A stretch of 64,000 nt of DNA. It comes from Hyphomicrobiaceae bacterium. Lineage in GTDB: Bacteria > Pseudomonadota > Alphaproteobacteria > Rhizobiales > Hyphomicrobiaceae. The DNA lies in the NCBI GenBank assembly GCA_008933705.1, contig WBUN01000009.1, forward strand, positions 48,556 to 112,555, in the 5' to 3' direction. A program made the position numbers and the translations under genes. Positions 17,699 through 25,391 of this stretch are shown here, in pieces. Position 1 is the stretch's first letter. Every line of letters begins with the position of its first letter. The notes under the pieces were generated by a model. The model was not told where the DNA came from. It ran no database searches and saw only the letters and a program-made list of their open reading frames with translations.

Positions 17699-18814
17699 TC
17701 ACGGCGCATTGGGATGGGCCGACCACCTCGAGGTCAACCTTGCCGCCGCGAGCCTTGATGCATGGATCGCTCCCGCAAGGTAGCCTGCATAAACGACGCT
17801 TGTCTCGCTACCGGCCAAGATGAGCCTGGTTTGCCAGGGGCCGCTGATCCAGTTTTCTGTCCCGCCGTGAGGATGTCCGGCTGAAATCCAGTCCAGCGGG
17901 GTCGCTGTCGAGGGATCACTCGCCCAATCCTTGTAGAGCGTGGCGTGGGGATTGGCTGCGTCCTGGCCGAAGATGCGAGCGAACTGTTCGACGCACGCCG
18001 TGACGATTGCTGCTTCGTCGAGCGATGCTCGCTGTTGGGGAGATATCCCGACGAAGCCGAACAGGGCGGCGCGTCCCGAGGCCGTCGTCGCATCATGAAT
18101 CTCGGCCATCGGTCCGACCAGGCTCTGGGCGGTGCCCGAGAACCCCGCATGCCGCCAGAATGGTCGATCGTAGATGGCGAAGACCTTAGCGTGCGGGGCC
18201 ATCCAAGTCGGGGTTTCCCGCCAGCGTCGTAGAGTTTGCGGCTCCTGTGCGGGCTCGAACCGGACTGTCGCTTCCAGAAGTCGCGGCGGCAGCGTTACGA
18301 TGACGTGCTCGGCTCTGACGATGCCATGCCGCCCTTCGGCGTGATCAACCGCCAGCTCCACGCATCGCTCCATCAAGCGCATCCTCGTCACGCGCGCTCT
18401 GAAGTGCAGCCGATCGGCGGGCAGATCCTTGATCAACGCCCGCACGAGCGCAGCCGATCCGCCGACCAGCCGCATCGATTGCGGTTCCTGCTGAAAGCCG
18501 GAGAACCTGTGCGGAGCTTCCCGCGACGCTCGTTCGAATATCGCGTCGCCTTCCGCGTGCTGTGCGAAGGCGGGGAGTGCGAGCTCGGCAACGAGTTCGC
18601 CGATCGCCGACTGCATCTCGGGCCAGAACCAAGACGGTCCAAGGTCAAAGCCGTCGTCGGCGAGCCGGCCCGCCTCATCGACCGTCAGGATGCGACCACC
18701 CGGTCGATCCCGCGCTTCGAGCAGCAGAAAACCTACACCCGAGCGATGCAGCAGGCGGGCTGCATTGAGCCCGGCAAGTCCGCTGCCCACAATGGCAACT
18801 TGTGTGTCGGCCAT
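17699..18814 (-). CDS. FAD-dependent amine oxidase-like protein
   Basis: About 371-aa flavin amine oxidase fold. The N-terminal dinucleotide motif is VAIVGSGLAGLNAARLLHRSG, followed by LLEARDRPGGRI (GG doublet). The C-terminal FAD motif is LILAGSETSVVYAGYLAGAIHAS. A GTG at 18895 is in frame and overlaps the larB stop, giving a longer N-terminus; the ATG at 18814 places the GxGxxG motif normally. It is last in the lar operon. The family oxidises amines or protoporphyrinogen-like substrates; its link to nickel-pincer chemistry is unknown. Confidence 0.85.
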   Translation of the reverse strand: MADTQVAIVGSGLAGLNAARLLHRSGVGFLLLEARDRPGGRILTVDEAGRLADDGFDLGPSWFWPEMQSAIGELVAELALPAFAQHAEGDAIFERASREAPHRFSGFQQEPQSMRLVGGSAALVRALIKDLPADRLHFRARVTRMRLMERCVELAVDHAEGRHGIVRAEHVIVTLPPRLLEATVRFEPAQEPQTLRRWRETPTWMAPHAKVFAIYDRPFWRHAGFSGTAQSLVGPMAEIHDATTASGRAALFGFVGISPQQRASLDEAAIVTACVEQFARIFGQDAANPHATLYKDWASDPSTATPLDWISAGHPHGGTENWISGPWQTRLILAGSETSVVYAGYLAGAIHASRLAAARLTSRWSAHPNAP

Positions 18815-18887
18815 AGATTGCTGTCTCTGGGTTGCGAACAGTCGGGCTGCAGCTGCTCGATCTACGGTAAGATCGGCAGCTGCAACA

Positions 18888-19577
18888 TCAGTCACTGGGG
18901 CTTCGACGTTGGCACTGCCGTATCGCGTTCACAATTCGATAGGCCGCGCACGCCGCACCGTATCCGTTGTCGATGTTCACGACCGCAAGTCCCGGGGCGC
19001 AGGACGACAGCGCGGCGCAAAAGGCTGTTTCGCCGTCGCGAGCGGCTCCATAGCCGGTCGATGTCGGAACGCAGATAATCGATCCTGGGATCAGCCCCCC
19101 AAGGACGCTCGGCAGAGCCCCATCCATTCCGGCGATCGCTACGACCACGGGAAAGGTCTTGAGGCGATCGACTTCCTGCAAAAGCCTCCAGAGGCCGGCG
19201 ACGCCGATGTCGATGAACCGCTCGGCCCGCACGCCAAAATATGTCAAGGTGCGGATGACCTCAGCGGCTTGCGGTATATCCGACGAGCCGGCCGATACGA
19301 CGGCCACGGGCTCGAAATCAGTGTGACGCGGCGGCGTCCAGTTGAAATACGCGGTTTGCGAGATCGGATCGTAGTCGAGTCTTGCCTCATGCGAACTCAA
19401 AAGGCGAGCGGCCACGGCTGGATCAAGGCGCGTCATGAGTGCGCTCGCCCCACGTGAGAGGTATTCGTCCATGATCCGGGAGAGCTGGGCGTCGGACTTG
19501 CGCGCGCACAAGATCGCCTCATCGAACCCGAGACGGTCCGACCTGGCGAAGTCCAAACGAACGTCACGGTCCTTCAT
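18888..19577 (-). CDS. larB: nickel-pincer cofactor synthesis protein LarB
   Basis: 229-aa LarB. The PurE-like C-terminal domain is clear: VVSAGSSDIPQAAEVIRTL, the GVAGLWRLL stretch, AGMDGALPSVLGGL and PTSTGYG. The tail CAPGLAVVNIDNGYGAACAAYRI includes the conserved Cys that forms a transient adduct with the pyridinium ring. LarB carboxylates C5 of nicotinic acid adenine dinucleotide and hydrolyses the phosphoanhydride, giving the biscarboxylated mononucleotide. The start overlaps the larE stop by 4 bases. Confidence 0.95.
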   Translation of the reverse strand: MKDRDVRLDFARSDRLGFDEAILCARKSDAQLSRIMDEYLSRGASALMTRLDPAVAARLLSSHEARLDYDPISQTAYFNWTPPRHTDFEPVAVVSAGSSDIPQAAEVIRTLTYFGVRAERFIDIGVAGLWRLLQEVDRLKTFPVVVAIAGMDGALPSVLGGLIPGSIICVPTSTGYGAARDGETAFCAALSSCAPGLAVVNIDNGYGAACAAYRIVNAIRQCQRRSPSD

Positions 19578-20389
19578 TTCAAGGTCGCTCTCAAGAACGC
19601 CGAGCCGCGCGCATACGTAGCGAACGTCACGGTGACGGCGGGATCGAGCGCGACACTCGCTCTGATGGTGCCGATGAGCTCGTTGCGCGAGGCATCGGGC
19701 AAGTCAGACAATGTCTCGTCATCCAGCTCGATGACCATGCCGTCCGAGCGGATGCGACACCGAACGGTTTGAGGATCGAGGCGGTCGCGGATGAGCGTCT
19801 CCACGCGGTCGATCGTCCGCAGGGCCTTTGGATCGATCCTGATTCCGCTTTCAACGCGGCTCGACAGGCAGGGTGCAGAAGGCAACTCGGCGATGTCCGC
19901 CAAGCCGTACTCTACAGCGAGACCGCGGACGTCGGCTTTCGACAAGCCGGCCTCGACGAACGGATGGCGCACTTTGTACGCCTCGGCGGCCTTGAGGCCG
20001 GGCCGCCAGTCGCCGAGGTCATCGACGTTGGTGCCGGAAAAAAGCTGAGCACCATCAGCCGCGGCCGACAGCGTGGCGTACAGATTGGTCTTGCAGAAGA
20101 AGCATCTGTTGGCCGGATTCGCCAAGTAGTTTTCATCAGAGAACTCACCCGCATCGACGACGCGGAGGTCCCATCCATGCCTCTCAGCATACTCCCGGAT
20201 ACGCTCCGTCGCTGCCGGAGGAACGGCGGCCGATAGCGCATGAAAGACAGTCAGGCGTGAGCCCATTGCGCGATGCGCAAGAAAGGCCAACGTCATGCTG
20301 TCGACACCGCCGGAGCAGGCGACGGCTGCCGTGGCACAACCGGCAAAGACCTCGTCTAGCGCTGCGACGCGCGGGTCTGAATTCCTCAT
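19574..20389 (-). CDS. larE: LarE sulfur transferase, three-cysteine type
   Basis: 271-aa PP-loop enzyme. The ATP-pyrophosphatase loop is SGGVDSMTLAFLAH (residues 26-39). LarE adenylates the biscarboxylated mononucleotide from LarB and inserts sulfur. Three cysteines stand at C96 and C99 (RCFFC) and C174 (APCLSSRVESGIRI). The last aligns with the sacrificial Cys of Lactobacillus LarE. The added CxxC matches the three-cysteine LarE type that holds a [4Fe-4S] cluster and works catalytically. ATG overlaps the larC stop, and TGA overlaps the larB start, each by 4 bases. Confidence 0.95.
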   Translation of the reverse strand: MRNSDPRVAALDEVFAGCATAAVACSGGVDSMTLAFLAHRAMGSRLTVFHALSAAVPPAATERIREYAERHGWDLRVVDAGEFSDENYLANPANRCFFCKTNLYATLSAAADGAQLFSGTNVDDLGDWRPGLKAAEAYKVRHPFVEAGLSKADVRGLAVEYGLADIAELPSAPCLSSRVESGIRIDPKALRTIDRVETLIRDRLDPQTVRCRIRSDGMVIELDDETLSDLPDASRNELIGTIRASVALDPAVTVTFATYARGSAFLRATLK

Positions 20390-21729
20390 CGTTGCACCTT
20401 CAGTGCTGTGTTCTCCGCATCGCGCCGAGCGGCGGACCGCGCCTGGTGCCCTCTCGCATCTGATGCCACATCATCCGACTCGGCCTTCGCTGTCCGCCCT
20501 CCTGGGCGCTCTGCAATTTTGACCCGCAGTTCCCCGACCTCCACCTCTTTGCGAACGAGAATGGTGCGCGCTTCAATGCGAGTGCGGACGCCGAGCGTAG
20601 TCGTCTGGCGAAAGCAAGCGGCGATCGCGTCATCCATGTGGCTGGGCTTCACGAGCACCTGGATGGCGGCCACCATGCGCCCCTTTTTGCCCATGACCAT
20701 CGCCTGCGTCACGTCGATGACGCCGGCGCTGGCGCGAATATGGTCGAGTGCGACGGCGAGGTCCTCGCCGCACTGGTCGTCGACCTCGAATTGAATGACG
20801 CCGACCGTGTCGGCAGTGGAACTCGTGTCGGCAGCGTCGTCGAATACGAGCACCCTCAGGACATTGCTCATGCCCGGAAGCTTTCGCGTCCCGAAGCCAT
20901 GGCCGGAACCACGAAGCGCGCGTGATCGCGCCCCTATTCCTTGTGCTGGCGCGAGGTAGCGCAGGATCGCAGCGCCGGTCGGCGTGACGCGCTCCCCTGG
21001 CCGGCCATCGTGGTGGAACGCGAAGCCTTCCAGCAAGAGTGTCGTTGCGGGGGCCGGTAGGGGCAGTTCACCGTGCGCGGTCTTCACGCGTCCTTGCCCA
21101 ATGGGCACAGAGCCAACGGACCAACTGACGACAGACAGGGCGTCGATCAAAGCGGCCGCCGCCACGATGTCGGCGATGGAATCCCAGTTGCCGACCTCAT
21201 GGAAGGTGACAGCGTCGATCTCCCTGCCGTGGACCTTCGCCTCTGCCCATGCGAGCTCGCCGAAGATCCCCAGCGCGTGGCGCTTTACGCCTTCCGGCAG
21301 CCGGCTCGCCGAAAGGTGCTCCCTCAGCTCGGCCCAATGCGTGTGATCGTGGTGATGGTGGTGATGACCATGCGAGTGGTCGTGGTGGCACGCGTGATCC
21401 GGCTCGTGAGCGGGCCCAAGATGCCCATGCACGATCCGGTGACTGTGGTCGTGACGGTGCCTATGGTGGTCGTCCGCGTGCCGTCGCGGTGCATGGTCGT
21501 CCAAGCCGCCATGGCCCGGTTGTCCGCTCGCGAGCTTGCGAACGTCGAAGCGCTTGCCGACGAGAACGCCGTCATCGAAGGCCGTGACTTCCGTGACGAC
21601 GTCATCTTCAAGCCCCGCCAGACGGACAGCGTTGATCACGCCATCCACCTGATCCGGAAACGCGTCGAGCAGAGCCGCGACAAACATATCGCCCGCGATG
21701 CCGCCAATGGGGTCGAGGTGGATATGCAT
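20386..21729 (-). CDS. larC: LarC nickel insertase (LarC1-LarC2 in one ORF)
   Basis: 447-aa LarC. The N-terminus HLDPIGGIAGDMFVAALLDAF matches DPxxGxSGDM. VHGREIDAVTFHEVGNWDSIADIV and GRVKTAHGELPLPAPATTLLLEG are hallmark LarC1 segments. The LarC2 half contains VDDQCGEDLAVALDHI and MVMGKKGRMVAAIQVLV. Unlike Lactobacillus, where LarC1 and LarC2 are joined by programmed frameshifting, the frame is continuous here. A His/Asp-rich insert (residues about 73-131, with a run of His near 122-127) probably stores or captures nickel. LarC performs CTP-dependent cyclometallation to the finished Ni-pincer nucleotide. Confidence 0.95.
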   Translation of the reverse strand: MHIHLDPIGGIAGDMFVAALLDAFPDQVDGVINAVRLAGLEDDVVTEVTAFDDGVLVGKRFDVRKLASGQPGHGGLDDHAPRRHADDHHRHRHDHSHRIVHGHLGPAHEPDHACHHDHSHGHHHHHHDHTHWAELREHLSASRLPEGVKRHALGIFGELAWAEAKVHGREIDAVTFHEVGNWDSIADIVAAAALIDALSVVSWSVGSVPIGQGRVKTAHGELPLPAPATTLLLEGFAFHHDGRPGERVTPTGAAILRYLAPAQGIGARSRALRGSGHGFGTRKLPGMSNVLRVLVFDDAADTSSTADTVGVIQFEVDDQCGEDLAVALDHIRASAGVIDVTQAMVMGKKGRMVAAIQVLVKPSHMDDAIAACFRQTTTLGVRTRIEARTILVRKEVEVGELRVKIAERPGGRTAKAESDDVASDARGHQARSAARRDAENTALKVQR

Positions 21730-21745
21730 TGCCGCACCCTCGATC

Positions 21746-21931
21746 TCAGGCCCTGCGCAGATAGGCGTACACCGCCAAGCCGATCAGTCCTGCAGCAACA
21801 ACCGCCGGCAATGCGGTCAGCACAAGATGTGCGATGAAGCCAAGCGATTCGTGCTCGTGTGCACTGCCAGGATGGGCAAGAGCTCGCGTCGCCAGCAGGC
21901 CAATGAGGATGGATAGCGCGGCTTTCTTCAT
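21746..21931 (-). CDS. small membrane protein with periplasmic His residues
   Basis: 61-aa protein: an N-terminal signal-like helix (MKKAALSILIGLLATRALA), a short polar stretch with three histidines (HPGSAHEHESLGFIAH), then one membrane helix (VLTALPAVVAAGLIGLAVYAYL) and an Arg-Arg end. Only 16 bases separate it from larC and 18 from the LarC2-like gene, so it belongs to the operon. It carries AAAGGATG as ribosome site. I do not recognise a family. The His-rich exoplasmic face next to a nickel insertase suggests a metal-handling role, which is inference only. Confidence 0.7.
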   Translation of the reverse strand: MKKAALSILIGLLATRALAHPGSAHEHESLGFIAHLVLTALPAVVAAGLIGLAVYAYLRRA

Positions 21932-21949
21932 GGGTGCATCCTTTCCGTT

Positions 21950-22462
21950 TCAATCCAGGTTGACGTGGATCTTCTCTGTCGGCACCGCCGTGCCGACGGC
22001 TGCCTCAACATGCGATTTCAGAACCGTCAGACTGATGGCCTTCCCGTCGGTTCTGAAGGCCGCGGAAATGGCGCTGAGGTCATCGTGCTCCGCTTTGATG
22101 CGCAGCAGCTTGTCGCCGTCGAGGATGCGCTTTATGCGCATGGGAAAACTCTTGATGGCACCGCCCAACCTCACCTCCGCGGTCGTCGTGTATCGCTCGA
22201 TGTTGAAGTGCTTGTGCTCAGAGTGAAGGACCCTGTAGCCCCACACTCCCAGATCTGCACCCAACACCGCCGCGAACTCGGGCTCCTGGTCGGCGAGGAT
22301 GTCGACCAGCAAGACGTAGCCAGGCCGACCCTTCTTGCCGAGGCTCGACAGCAACTGAACATTCTTGGCGCCTTTCTCGGCGAAGGTCTGCATGACCTCG
22401 CCGAGCAGTTCCCCGGGCGCATCATCGATCTGCGCCATCAGCAGAATGACGCGCCCCGACAT
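21950..22462 (-). CDS. free-standing LarC2-like protein
   Basis: 170-aa protein resembling the C-terminal (LarC2) half of LarC. MAQIDDAPGELLGEVMQTFAEKGAKNVQLL parallels the LarC segment beginning with an Asp-rich strand and xGE/xxDxIxxxGAxDV. GKKGRPGYVLLVDILAD parallels the KKxRPGxxLxV strand, and LGVWGYRVLHSEHKHF the TTTLGVR strand. Since a complete LarC is encoded 220 bases downstream, this is a second, truncated-type paralogue. It could modulate nickel insertion or serve the unknown 596-aa protein whose stop adjoins its ATG with no gap. Confidence 0.7.
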   Translation of the reverse strand: MSGRVILLMAQIDDAPGELLGEVMQTFAEKGAKNVQLLSSLGKKGRPGYVLLVDILADQEPEFAAVLGADLGVWGYRVLHSEHKHFNIERYTTTAEVRLGGAIKSFPMRIKRILDGDKLLRIKAEHDDLSAISAAFRTDGKAISLTVLKSHVEAAVGTAVPTEKIHVNLD

Positions 22463-24253
22463 TCAGAACTGCTCCAGCGTCTGCACAGCCACCTCGGCAG
22501 CCGCCTCGGCCTTCGCCTTCGTGCCGGGGATGCCGGCCGTGATGATGCCGGCAGCTTGAGCCTCAAGCCCGGCATCCGACGGCTTGGCCTTGCCCATCGC
22601 GGCGGCAACCGCGGCCGGTACCGTGACGTTCACGATCACGTTGCCTGCAAGCAGCAGCTCAGACGCCAAGGGAGCTGCGACCGATATGAACGGCGCGCGA
22701 TCGACGCCCTGACCTTGCGCGACCTCGGGGATCACCTTGTTGACGAACTCCTTGAGGTGCTTCGTCTCGCCGTCGATGGTGACCTCGACGTCGAGAGCCG
22801 GGTCGAAAGCCAACCACCGCGCCGCCATCTTGCTCTGGCGCCGGGCGCCTCTGGCGATCCTGGTGAAGTGCACCTTTATGCTCTTGCCGCTCTTCTGGCT
22901 CATGAGCCCGCATGCCCTTTCCTCGACGCGCGCCTGACGCTCGTCGTCGAAGCCCTTCACGACCTCCGCCAGGGTCTTCCCGGCCAACAGCTGGTCGTAA
23001 CTGCGCGATGCGCGATCATAGAGGACCCTTGCGACGACCGGCGCCGAGGCCAGCTGCAACGCGTCGGTGACCGGGCCGTTGCGGACTTGGGTCGCCTTGC
23101 GCGCGATGATGCTCATCGCAACCATCGCAATCTCGGGATCGAAGGACGTGTCGAAGCGGCGCTTCCGCAGAGCCTTGGCAACCGACTGCTCCGTGGAGCC
23201 ATCCTCCAGCAGGCACATGAAAGCGATCACCGCGTCGCCGGCGACGTGACCGAGGGGTGGGTTCGCCGGGCCGGCACCGGAACCGGCGATGCTCTCCTCG
23301 AAGATCGAGACGATCTCGTCGAGCGCCATGATGCCGATCACCGTGGGCCCGCCGATGTCCTTGAGGATGAGGCCCAGATCGCCGATCAGCTTGCCTGTCG
23401 CGATCTCCTTGCCCGTGATCCGTACGTGGAGCTTATCCGGTAGCTTTGCAGTACTGGCCGCGGCTTGGCCTGCGACGAACGCACTTGTGACCTTGCCATA
23501 TGGCCCATACTTGTCGGCGACATCGGCATCCGGATGGATGATCTCCAGAATGGCGGCCGCGCCGAACAGCGCTGCGAGGAACTTCTGCCCGGGCATGCCG
23601 GCACCGGACATCGCGTCGAGCATCGCCTGCGTGCCGACTGCTGCGCCTTTCTCGGCCATGCCGGGAAAAATGATGTCCTCGCCCAGGGCACCGTGCCCGA
23701 GCAGGGGACCACCGCCGACGTTGAGGGGAACGTCGCGGCCCTGGACCGGCGATAGCTCACCTTTCATCATGCAATCGTAGACGGCGGAAACCGCGGGAAA
23801 TGCCGATACCTTGTTGTTGAGCTTGGCGGTCGGGACGGCCGCGAGGCCCGATCTGTCGACCCCGGCGATCATCCGTGCCGTCGCACCGAGCTTGCGATTG
23901 CCGGCCGGGATGCCGACCTGGGCGTTTGCCCCGGCTAGATAGAGCAGCACGGCCGAGATCAGGGCGGCATTGGCACCGTCCGCGCCGCCGTCCTTGCACG
24001 CCTTGATGGCCTTCGCCATGAGGTCGTCGATCGGCTGGTGCACCGCATCGGCGAACTTCACCTCGGGGCTGACGCCTCGTCTCAACTCGGTCGCCAGGAC
24101 GTTGCACGCAGCGACGACCGGCATGTTGAGCATGCCATGCCCGCCGGTCAGGGCCTCGACGCGGTCGCTCGTCAGCCAATTCGGATTGGCATTGGCACCG
24201 CAAACCGCAGCAAGAATGACCTTCTCGCGCTCTGCTTGGTCGTGAGCCGCCAT
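22463..24253 (-). CDS. 596-aa protein of unknown function in the lar operon
   Basis: I do not recognise this protein. ATG 24253 follows a strong AAGGAGG; a TTG at 24301 is in frame but poorly placed. It is soluble-looking, with no signal peptide, and rich in Ala/Gly helices. Distinct segments: AAVCGANANPNWLTSDRVEAL near the N-terminus, GGADGANAALISAVLLYLAGA, NVGGGPLLGHGALGEDIIFPG, and GLILKDIGGPTVIGIMALDEI. The C-terminal quarter contains SGKSIKVHFTRIARGARRQSK. None of the LarA (DUF2088) His/Lys motifs is present. It lies between a CitE-like lyase gene and the LarC2-like gene. It may be a new enzyme of the pathway or a cofactor-using partner. Confidence 0.8.
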   Translation of the reverse strand: MAAHDQAEREKVILAAVCGANANPNWLTSDRVEALTGGHGMLNMPVVAACNVLATELRRGVSPEVKFADAVHQPIDDLMAKAIKACKDGGADGANAALISAVLLYLAGANAQVGIPAGNRKLGATARMIAGVDRSGLAAVPTAKLNNKVSAFPAVSAVYDCMMKGELSPVQGRDVPLNVGGGPLLGHGALGEDIIFPGMAEKGAAVGTQAMLDAMSGAGMPGQKFLAALFGAAAILEIIHPDADVADKYGPYGKVTSAFVAGQAAASTAKLPDKLHVRITGKEIATGKLIGDLGLILKDIGGPTVIGIMALDEIVSIFEESIAGSGAGPANPPLGHVAGDAVIAFMCLLEDGSTEQSVAKALRKRRFDTSFDPEIAMVAMSIIARKATQVRNGPVTDALQLASAPVVARVLYDRASRSYDQLLAGKTLAEVVKGFDDERQARVEERACGLMSQKSGKSIKVHFTRIARGARRQSKMAARWLAFDPALDVEVTIDGETKHLKEFVNKVIPEVAQGQGVDRAPFISVAAPLASELLLAGNVIVNVTVPAAVAAAMGKAKPSDAGLEAQAAGIITAGIPGTKAKAEAAAEVAVQTLEQF

Positions 24254-24297
24254 GGACCCTGTTCCTCCTTGCTCTATGTGCAAGAGCGCCGACACGC

Positions 24298-25155
24298 TCA
24301 ATCGTCAGACGCTCGCTGCGCCAGGGCGAGTACTCGCTTGGAGGCCCTCAGCACAGGCTTCTGAAGCATCAGCCCATTGAGCACAGCGAGGCCCGTCGTG
24401 CTCTCTGCAAATGCCGCCACCGCTTGCTCGGCACGTGCGATCTCCTCTGCGCTCGGCGTAAAGTGGCGGTGCACGATGGGCAACTGCGTCGGATGAATGC
24501 ACGCCTTGCCGGTGAAGCCGATCTCTGCGGCGTGCGCTGCGGCCGCTTCTAGGCCAGCCATATCTTCGAGATTGATGTGCGGCACATCCATCGCGTCGAG
24601 CCCGAATGCCGCGGCAGCGTGGACGGTTCGCGATCTAGCGTAAAGCAGCGCCGTTGACGTCCGGCGGCAACGCAAATCGGCCGACATGTCAACCTCGCCG
24701 AACAGTAGGCAGACCGTGCGCGGGCTCGCCCCCGCAATCTCGAAGATGTTCTCCAACCCGGTGCTGGTCTCAACGATGATGTAATATCTGAGCCTTTCGC
24801 AATGCCCCTGAAGCAGTTCGTCGAGCAGTTTGATCTCGGCCGCAGCCTTCACCTTAGGGAGCATCAGCGCATCGGGCAGGCTGTCCAGCTTATTGAGCGC
24901 TTCAATATCGCGCAGTCCGTGCAGCGTATCCATCGAGTTGATGCGCAAAACGGTCTCGCACGAGCCCGTGCGGGGTCCTGCGAAGATGGGAAGCGTAAGA
25001 CGGCGCGCCTCATCTTTCTGACCTACCGCAACAGCATCTTCAAGGTCGACGCAGACGGCGTCTGCACCGGCAGCGAGAGCTTTGCGGATGCGATCTGGTC
25101 TCAGCCCCGGAACAAACAGCAGGCTGCGCCGCGGTACGATCTTGTCGCCTTCCAT
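24298..25155 (-). CDS. HpcH/HpaI-CitE-like C-C lyase
   Basis: 285-aa TIM-barrel protein of the citrate lyase beta/HpcH family. Marks: RRSLLFVPGLRPDRIRKAL, the Mg-site strands VCVDLEDAV and LLFGEVDMSADL, the active-site LRINSMDT, and GFTGKACIHPTQLPIVHRHF. It would cleave or form a C-C bond of a malyl- or citramalyl-CoA-like substrate. ATG 25155 is preferred because AAGGGTGG lies 7 bases upstream; an in-frame ATG at 25173 also exists. It is first in the lar operon. The promoter must lie in the 25156-25391 region, which contains the MocR relic. Confidence 0.88.
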   Translation of the reverse strand: MEGDKIVPRRSLLFVPGLRPDRIRKALAAGADAVCVDLEDAVAVGQKDEARRLTLPIFAGPRTGSCETVLRINSMDTLHGLRDIEALNKLDSLPDALMLPKVKAAAEIKLLDELLQGHCERLRYYIIVETSTGLENIFEIAGASPRTVCLLFGEVDMSADLRCRRTSTALLYARSRTVHAAAAFGLDAMDVPHINLEDMAGLEAAAAHAAEIGFTGKACIHPTQLPIVHRHFTPSAEEIARAEQAVAAFAESTTGLAVLNGLMLQKPVLRASKRVLALAQRASDD

Positions 25156-25236
25156 GGGGATGCCACCCTTCATCACCGAACCGATAGTGCCGGAGACCTG
25201 GACCAAAGGGACAGTCACAGAATTCGCCAAAATCGT

Positions 25237-25345
25237 CTGGTACAGTTCGAGAGTGTCAGCAGCGGCGGGCAAAGCGCTCGATCGCGTCGAGACATGGCGA
25301 TCGCGGACGGCATTGCCACCCTCATCAAGTCTGGCGCGCTTCGCC
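25237..25345 (+). pseudogene. 5' relic of a GntR/MocR regulator gene
   Basis: CTGGTACAGT (25237-25246) and, after a gap, ATGGCGATCGCGGACGGCAT onward encode ADGIATLIKSGALRPG. This repeats the start region of the intact MocR gene at 28866-28970 almost base for base for about 50 nucleotides; the spacing between operator-like word and coding part is 17 bases longer here. The frame then loses similarity and runs into the antisense of the GST gene. It is evidently the stump of a paralogous regulator divergent from the CitE-like gene. The CTGGTACAG word, 82 bases from that start, may still work as an operator. Confidence 0.7.
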
Positions 25346-25391
25346 CCGGATCGACCTTCTCGTCGCGGACCACAGCTTCGTTACGGGCTAA

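Noticed and set aside
22463..24253. 596-aa protein as a divergent LarA
   Set aside because: None of the LarA motifs (TRPxP, the paired His and Lys of DUF2088) could be found; similarity is only by operon context.
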